Virus record (IMG/VR): IMGVR_UViG_3300042992_002044
Location: 1 to 33,776 of that record
Length of the DNA: 33,776 nucleotides
Source of the DNA: a virus
Reading direction: 5' to 3' (one strand)
Each line of letters opens with the position of its first letter. The stretch's first letter is position 1. Positions 29,561 through 33,776 of the stretch are shown here, in pieces. A model generated the notes under the pieces. That model was not told the origin of the DNA, did no database searches, and was given only the letters and a program-made list of their open reading frames with translations. A program made the translations under genes and the position numbers.

Positions 29561-31398
29561 ACAACACTCGCGACTATATCTTCCAACGCTGAGTCAGCCT
29601 TGAGTTTTGGTGGTTTTACAACAAGGTCTGCCAATTGTTTTGGGGTCATTGCTTGCATCTCTCTTAAGCGTGACGACGCCTTTCCGATGTCTGCCTGCAT
29701 CTTTTCCATTTCTTTCAACTTTTCGGGAGACATCGCCCATTCTCCTATCAAATTACGATCTTTCAGCATCTCGTCAAGTTGACTCAAGAGACGATTTTCC
29801 AATGAATCTGCGTCAATTTTCTTTATATCTTGGAGAACTTTTTCAGCATCCTCAACCAGTTTTGCATGCTTCTCAACTGTCCCACCGTGGCGACTATTCA
29901 GTTCTTGACCAAGATAACCATATTGAAGACCGCCAGCAAACTTTTCTGCTGTTTCGCTGAAATCAAAAACGTTGAGAATAAAACTATGGTCAATGGGGAC
30001 TGCGTCCACACCATCAGAGTTTTCAGCAAAAAGGATGTTTCCGCTATGCCTGTCACCATTAGCCATAGCAATATCCATGATTTGCATATGGAGTAGTTTG
30101 CGACTGTCCACCTTTGCCAATGTTTCAGGGGTGGCAGAGAGTATTTGTCCCTCATATGAGTTGTGAACCAAATCGGTTACTACTCCCATGGCTGCCTGTG
30201 TCGGGGATGCTTGAACAACTCGCAAAGATGAAGATGGATACCCAAAGTCTTCTGTCATGGAAACAGCAAGAACTTCGCTCGCTGGCTCATACCATCGGGA
30301 TGCTCCTCCCTTGGTCAGAGGGGCATTGCTTAACGGGGATTTTTTATCCCAAAGTTGTGTGCGTGAAGCGTATTTAACGCCCAACATTTGACCTGTAGTT
30401 CTATCACGCAAGCGGTTCATTCCAACCACTCCCCCACCAGTGCCAATAAGTTCAAACCTCTTCAGTTCCGCAATGTTCCCATCCTCGTCGTAAACATCAA
30501 TATTTTCTAGGATTGCGTCAAGAACCAGAGTGTCGCTGATTTCGTTCAGTTTCCCGCCATTAGCGATATGTTGTGAAGCCTTTTCACCAGTATCAATGTT
30601 TTTATCCACGCTAGGTAAATCACGGGCAATGTTCCTACCGTTGGCATCAGCAACACCAATTTGTGGGTCAAAGTCTTTAGCCTTGGCAATAGCGCTGTTG
30701 CCTTTCTTGAACCCGCTAGGGGATTTGACCACGGGTGGATCAGCCTTTGGATCGTCTTTTTTATCTTTGCGACGCTTTAATGTCGCTAAGAGGAAATTCT
30801 TTGCATCAACGGTGGCGTCTCGTTTAATCTTCCCCGCTACTGCTTCCAACTGTTCTTTTTTCTTGTCAGATATTTTCCCGCGCCTATGAAGCGAGTCAGT
30901 AGCAAAGTCCAATAGTTGCGCACCGCCAGACTTCAATAAAACCATACCGAAAAGCGTAGATTGTGTCATTGAATCTGAACCATCTGCGTACATGTAATCC
31001 ATTGTTTGCAGGGCAATCATCGCCGCTGCTTTTGAACCATTTTTTACTTTTTCAGATTTGAAAATTACCCGAGCGCCATCAATCAATTTTCCAGCCATGG
31101 AAGCCGCCCCGCGTGCTGCTGATTCAGCAGAAGGGGTGAGGCAGTTGGACATCTGCATGTCGGTGAACTGATTTGCGTTAGGTGTACCGGGTGGGCATCG
31201 CAACTTACCCAAAGAATCAACTATCACCCCCGCAGCACGCGCCGCTCTATGACCAACAGAGGTTAACTCTGGTCGGTCTTTTACAGTAGGTCCAAGGAAA
31301 CCTTTGAACAGCAAAACATTCTCTTGAACAGCAGCAACAGATTTGCGGTATTCTGCAACTCTCTCGTTTGCGTCAAAAGCGCGAGACGATTTAATCAT
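29557..31398 (-). CDS. Modular protein E with PI3/4-kinase-like domain
   Basis: The protein has 613 residues from ATG at 31398 (617 if TTG at 31410 is used, directly after the previous stop). It lacks the long Pro/Arg linker. At about 67-86 it has a divergent Cys module (RCPPGTPNANQFTDMQMSNC). After helical segments comes the kinase-like part: TGEKASQHIANGGKLNEIS, a Gly-rich GTGGGVVGMNRL, a candidate Lys in MLGVKYASR, catalytic NGDRHSGN (D449, H451, N454) and D470 in VPIDHSFIL. The end has AMTPKQLADLVV, echoing the end of protein C. It may be the simplest form of this kinase family. The next small gene overlaps by ATGA. Confidence 0.82.
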   Translation of the reverse strand: MIKSSRAFDANERVAEYRKSVAAVQENVLLFKGFLGPTVKDRPELTSVGHRAARAAGVIVDSLGKLRCPPGTPNANQFTDMQMSNCLTPSAESAARGAASMAGKLIDGARVIFKSEKVKNGSKAAAMIALQTMDYMYADGSDSMTQSTLFGMVLLKSGGAQLLDFATDSLHRRGKISDKKKEQLEAVAGKIKRDATVDAKNFLLATLKRRKDKKDDPKADPPVVKSPSGFKKGNSAIAKAKDFDPQIGVADANGRNIARDLPSVDKNIDTGEKASQHIANGGKLNEISDTLVLDAILENIDVYDEDGNIAELKRFELIGTGGGVVGMNRLRDRTTGQMLGVKYASRTQLWDKKSPLSNAPLTKGGASRWYEPASEVLAVSMTEDFGYPSSSLRVVQASPTQAAMGVVTDLVHNSYEGQILSATPETLAKVDSRKLLHMQIMDIAMANGDRHSGNILFAENSDGVDAVPIDHSFILNVFDFSETAEKFAGGLQYGYLGQELNSRHGGTVEKHAKLVEDAEKVLQDIKKIDADSLENRLLSQLDEMLKDRNLIGEWAMSPEKLKEMEKMQADIGKASSRLREMQAMTPKQLADLVVKPPKLKADSALEDIVASVV

Positions 31399-31410
31399 CG
31401 CCTCAACCAA

Positions 31411-31740
31411 CTATTTGTCGCTAGATTCTGACGCTTTGTTAAAGAAAGAAAGTGGAACAACATCATCATCCTCTGCATCTTTTTTCTTAGAAGGCTTTTT
31501 CGTTTCCACTTTGGTTTCTTGTGCATCCTCAACAGGTTCATCAACGCTGATCTCTACTGATGCAGGTGTTTCAACTTCCAACACTGCTTCTTCAACGACA
31601 ACTACTTCCTCTTTGACTTCAACCTCAACAACAGAAATCTGAACTTCAGGCGTCTCAACTACGGGCACTTGTTCTTGTTTTGTGTCAAAAGCAAGACCAG
31701 AAGTGTTCACTGAGTCAAAAGGTTGGTTTTCTTTTTTCAT
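31411..31740 (-). CDS. Acidic low-complexity protein (109 residues)
   Basis: The product is dominated by Val, Glu, Asp and Pro (VEVEVKEEVVVVEEAVLEVE) with a Lys patch (KKPSKKKD) and a C-terminus VPLSFFNKASESSDK. It is likely disordered. Its start overlaps the scaffold-like gene by TAATG. Acidic proteins beside capsid genes are often scaffolding or capsid-packing helpers; it could also be a DNA mimic. Function unknown. Confidence 0.65.
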   Translation of the reverse strand: MKKENQPFDSVNTSGLAFDTKQEQVPVVETPEVQISVVEVEVKEEVVVVEEAVLEVETPASVEISVDEPVEDAQETKVETKKPSKKKDAEDDDVVPLSFFNKASESSDK

Positions 31741-33068
31741 TAAATGTCGCCAAGACCTGTTTCAATTTCAAGCATTTCAAGTTCCATCAAACTGCTTAGG
31801 AACTCTTTCGCTTCGTCATCCAAAAGAGTCTTTTCTTCCGACCATTCGGCAGGAATCATGTCTTCTTTGTCAAGTTCCATTGCACGCTTCTTGATGTGTG
31901 CTTTTGCTTTTTCTTTATCTTTTGCGCGACCGTAAGACATGATTGCGTTCTTCAAGTCTTCTTCGTCCTTGATTGGGTATGAGCCGTCTGGCAAAGCCAT
32001 TCCGCCCTTAGCCATTTCGTCACGCTCATCTTCGCTGTACATTGCCTTAAGGGCAACATCGGCTACTTCTGCATCAATGTCTGCGGCTTCTTCAGGATCG
32101 TATTCATCAAATCCGAGGATTTCACCGTCAACACCAACATAAACATCGTATGACTTTCCGTCTACGCCTTCAATTTCTACAGCGTAAGCGTCGTAACCAT
32201 CAAACATATCTGCGTCTACAGAAACAACTTCGCCTTCAATTGACTTGGTTGCAATATCTGAAGCCTCACTGAACGAGATTACTTTTTGTCCGGGTACGGT
32301 TGCTACTTCACCGATCAAATCTTCATTCAAAAGGTGCCAGCCCATGCACTCGCCTGACGAACCGTCAAAGTAAGCCTCAACTGGCTTTCCATCTTTGCGT
32401 TGAACATCAACAACAAAAACATCAACTTCGTCCGCGTAGCCAGAGTCAAGAACTTTTCCTGCGAACATGCTCTCTGCCATTCCTTCAATTTCAAGAAGAC
32501 TTGGCATTGTGTCTTGTTGTTCACATCCACCTGGGCATGATGCACAGATTTCTGAACCACCCGCATAGACGCGACGCTCAATGGCGCAAACAAAAGCAAG
32601 ATCGTCGTAGTCAGCAGACTTGACACCCATTGTTTCCATGCGCTTAGCGCGAGCCTTCTTGCGTTGCTCCATCATCTTTTCAATCTCGCTGTACATCTTC
32701 TCTTCTTCATCATCAAGATCTTCAGGCATGTCTTCTTCGTCGTCTTCTTCTTCCATATCCACGACTTCAGTAGGCTTCTTTTTCTTTTTTGCAGGAGCAG
32801 GGGTCATTCCCTCTTCCATCATTGCGAGATCTTCTTCCATCTTTGCTCCCTTTTCGTCTGAAGCGGTAACCCACTCAGATTTTTCGGTTGCTACTTCTGG
32901 TGCTGCGTCAGCAGGTACGGCTTCTTCCGTTTGCGTGACAGCCTTCGCTCCACACTTGCCACAAACTTTTGCGCCGGGCTTGTAGCCACATTCTGTTAAC
33001 TCCAAACCTTTGGCGCATTCAATTCCGCCGTCTGCAAGAAGTTTTACTGTTGGTGTTTCGCTAGCCAT
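31740..33068 (-). CDS. Scaffold-like acidic protein with PepSY-like and LPDGSYPI/HIKKRA modules
   Basis: From ATG at 33068 (AAGGAG eight bases upstream) the protein has 442 residues. It shows a Cys-rich start (IECAKGLELTECG, KVCGKCG), a very acidic middle (EEEDDEEDMPEDLDDEEEK), a CxxCPGGC segment, then two repeats resembling PepSY domains, one ending SYDVYVGVDGEILGFDEYD, and a C-terminal LPDGSYPIKDEEDLKNAI ... AHIKKRAMELDKEDMIPAEW. The last is a module I know from the C-termini of phage prohead proteases and scaffolds. It would guide capsid assembly. The frame stays open upstream to ATG 33218, adding 50 Cys-rich residues without a ribosome site; either start is possible. Confidence 0.75.
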   Translation of the reverse strand: MASETPTVKLLADGGIECAKGLELTECGYKPGAKVCGKCGAKAVTQTEEAVPADAAPEVATEKSEWVTASDEKGAKMEEDLAMMEEGMTPAPAKKKKKPTEVVDMEEEDDEEDMPEDLDDEEEKMYSEIEKMMEQRKKARAKRMETMGVKSADYDDLAFVCAIERRVYAGGSEICASCPGGCEQQDTMPSLLEIEGMAESMFAGKVLDSGYADEVDVFVVDVQRKDGKPVEAYFDGSSGECMGWHLLNEDLIGEVATVPGQKVISFSEASDIATKSIEGEVVSVDADMFDGYDAYAVEIEGVDGKSYDVYVGVDGEILGFDEYDPEEAADIDAEVADVALKAMYSEDERDEMAKGGMALPDGSYPIKDEEDLKNAIMSYGRAKDKEKAKAHIKKRAMELDKEDMIPAEWSEEKTLLDDEAKEFLSSLMELEMLEIETGLGDI

Positions 33069-33216
33069 GTTCGTGGACTCCTTGTAGTGCATTGTTTTTG
33101 CAATACACTTTGTTGGATTAGAGCAAACAGAGCATGGCGTCAAGCGTTTATCGCCTGACATCAGACACTGATATTTTGCTGTTTTTTGTGGTAAACCTGT
33201 TATTGAAGTATAACCC

Positions 33217-33242
33217 ATATTAGTGTTTTGTTTTTGTTACAA
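33217..33242 (-). promoter_or_regulatory. Weak promoter-like sequence before the scaffold gene
   Basis: On the minus strand TTGTAA (33242-33237) and TAATAT (33222-33217) are separated by only 14 bases. If used, transcription would start after the ATG at 33218 and favour the start at 33068, leaving a leader of about 140 bases. Confidence 0.2.
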
Positions 33243-33272
33243 ATGGAACAGTCTTAAAAACCGTTTTTTTAT

Positions 33273-33776
33273 TTACATTGAGTCCATGATGTTGAGCAAC
33301 GCATCAAATGCTTCGTCCTCTACACCATCAATCTCAACCATCACTCCGTCCTCGGTGACTTCTGATTTGATTTGATAATAATCCAGAATTGGATCCAAAA
33401 GTTCTTTGACTTCGTACAGTGATCGTTCAGCAGAAGAAACCATGAGAGTTTCTTTCTCATCCAAGGACAATGACTTAGCCTCAATCTCTGAAGCCACACC
33501 ACCTGAACTCAACACTTCCTTGAGAAGGTTGAAAGCGTTCTGTAGTTTTGTCATATTCCGTGAACTGATAACCCGTCCTGCTTTGACTTCAATGTCTTCA
33601 TCGGCGTCTTTGCCCATGAGTTCAGCAATAGCCGCCATCAGCATGCCCATCATCTGCTTAGGGTCTTTGCCTCCGCCACCGCAACCACAGTCATCATCGT
33701 CGTCAGAGTCTTTGTAGTAAGGCATTTCCATAACTCCGCCGTTATCGTCATCGCCTTCCATGACCCAGTTTTTCTT
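33273..33776 (-). CDS. C-terminal part of a prohead protease or protease-scaffold fusion, 5' end beyond the window
   Basis: The frame is open to the right edge, so the start is missing; the ATG at 33761 is probably internal. The visible 167 residues hold an Asp/Cys/Gly-rich stretch (DSDDDDDCGCGGGG) and then KAGRVISSRNMTKLQNAFNL. The latter matches the KAGRVLSxxN-x2-KL motif common at the end of HK97-type prohead proteases and fused scaffolds. The end is acidic and helical. The catalytic domain is not in view, so protease activity is inferred only from this motif and from the capsid operon context. Confidence 0.7.
   Translation of the reverse strand, partial: KKNWVMEGDDDNGGVMEMPYYKDSDDDDDCGCGGGGKDPKQMMGMLMAAIAELMGKDADEDIEVKAGRVISSRNMTKLQNAFNLLKEVLSSGGVASEIEAKSLSLDEKETLMVSSAERSLYEVKELLDPILDYYQIKSEVTEDGVMVEIDGVEDEAFDALLNIMDSM

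Noticed and set aside
21567-31398. Reading the kinase-like proteins as HipA-type toxins with the small genes as HipB antitoxins
   Set aside because: The core is DRHxGN plus an acidic strand, closer to PI3/4-kinase-like folds than to HipA, and the small proteins lack a helix-turn-helix. A looser toxin-immunity relation is kept as a hypothesis.
1-33776. tRNA genes, integrase, insertion sequences and attachment sites
   Set aside because: None was recognised on either strand; faint tRNA genes could be missed without a covariance-model scan.

Overview
The window looks like part of a tailed (Caudoviricetes) phage genome, free or integrated, whose host is probably an actinobacterium. Seen in the sequence: an HK97-type major capsid protein, the C-terminal end of what looks like a prohead protease, a scaffold-like protein, a primase-helicase, a RuvC-like resolvase, a DNA methyltransferase and a class II ribonucleotide reductase. 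The actinobacterial link is an inference. It rests on a WhiB-family protein with four cysteines and a GFWGG turn, on an HG-x4-Y-x4-CRC-x2-C protein, and on several apparently leaderless promoters. The DNA leans towards AT, which would fit a low-GC aquatic actinobacterium, but no host can be named. No tail genes, large terminase, portal, lysis genes, integrase, tRNA genes or CRISPR array were seen, so the window is a fragment.

Layout. 1-5 kb: a resolvase running off the left edge (minus), then a plus-strand run of a zinc-finger-like protein, WhiB, primase-helicase and an HTH/small-terminase-like protein, then short membrane proteins, an unknown minus-strand gene and an H1-like lysine-rich protein. 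5-7 kb: a methyltransferase and an isolated, strongly signalled Ala/Thr-rich gene that may encode a virion surface protein, closed by a perfect 20-bp-stem terminator. 7-10.3 kb (minus): two small genes, the B12-dependent reductase and two small genes with promoter and terminator signals. 10.4-12.6 kb (plus): a Cys-based phosphatase, a histone-deacetylase-fold amidohydrolase and three small proteins. 12.6-14.1 kb (minus): a Cys4 protein, a staphylococcal-type nuclease and a Cys-rich virion-type protein. 14.2-33.8 kb (minus): one long, tightly coupled operon running from the protease end to the capsid gene.

The remarkable part is that last operon. Between protease/scaffold and capsid, which are adjacent in most HK97-type phages, lie about 16 kb of large modular proteins. 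Three carry a PI3/4-kinase-like core (DRHxGN followed by an Asp-containing P-x-D strand), one has an ADP-ribosyltransferase-like C-terminus, one has a DUF5872-like region, and two others have unknown C-terminal domains. Five of them share a Cys module of the form RCP-G-(GG)-Q/R-F/I-TD-C. In three of these the module is nearly identical and sits in front of long Pro/Arg/Ala-rich linkers with different C-terminal domains. Four of the large genes are each followed, with overlap or a gap of a few bases, by a small gene of 87-105 codons. My working hypothesis is that these are cargo enzymes packaged inside the capsid and delivered into the host, as T4 Alt is, with the shared module as a packaging tag and the small proteins as chaperones or immunity proteins. 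The architecture is seen directly; the function is inferred.
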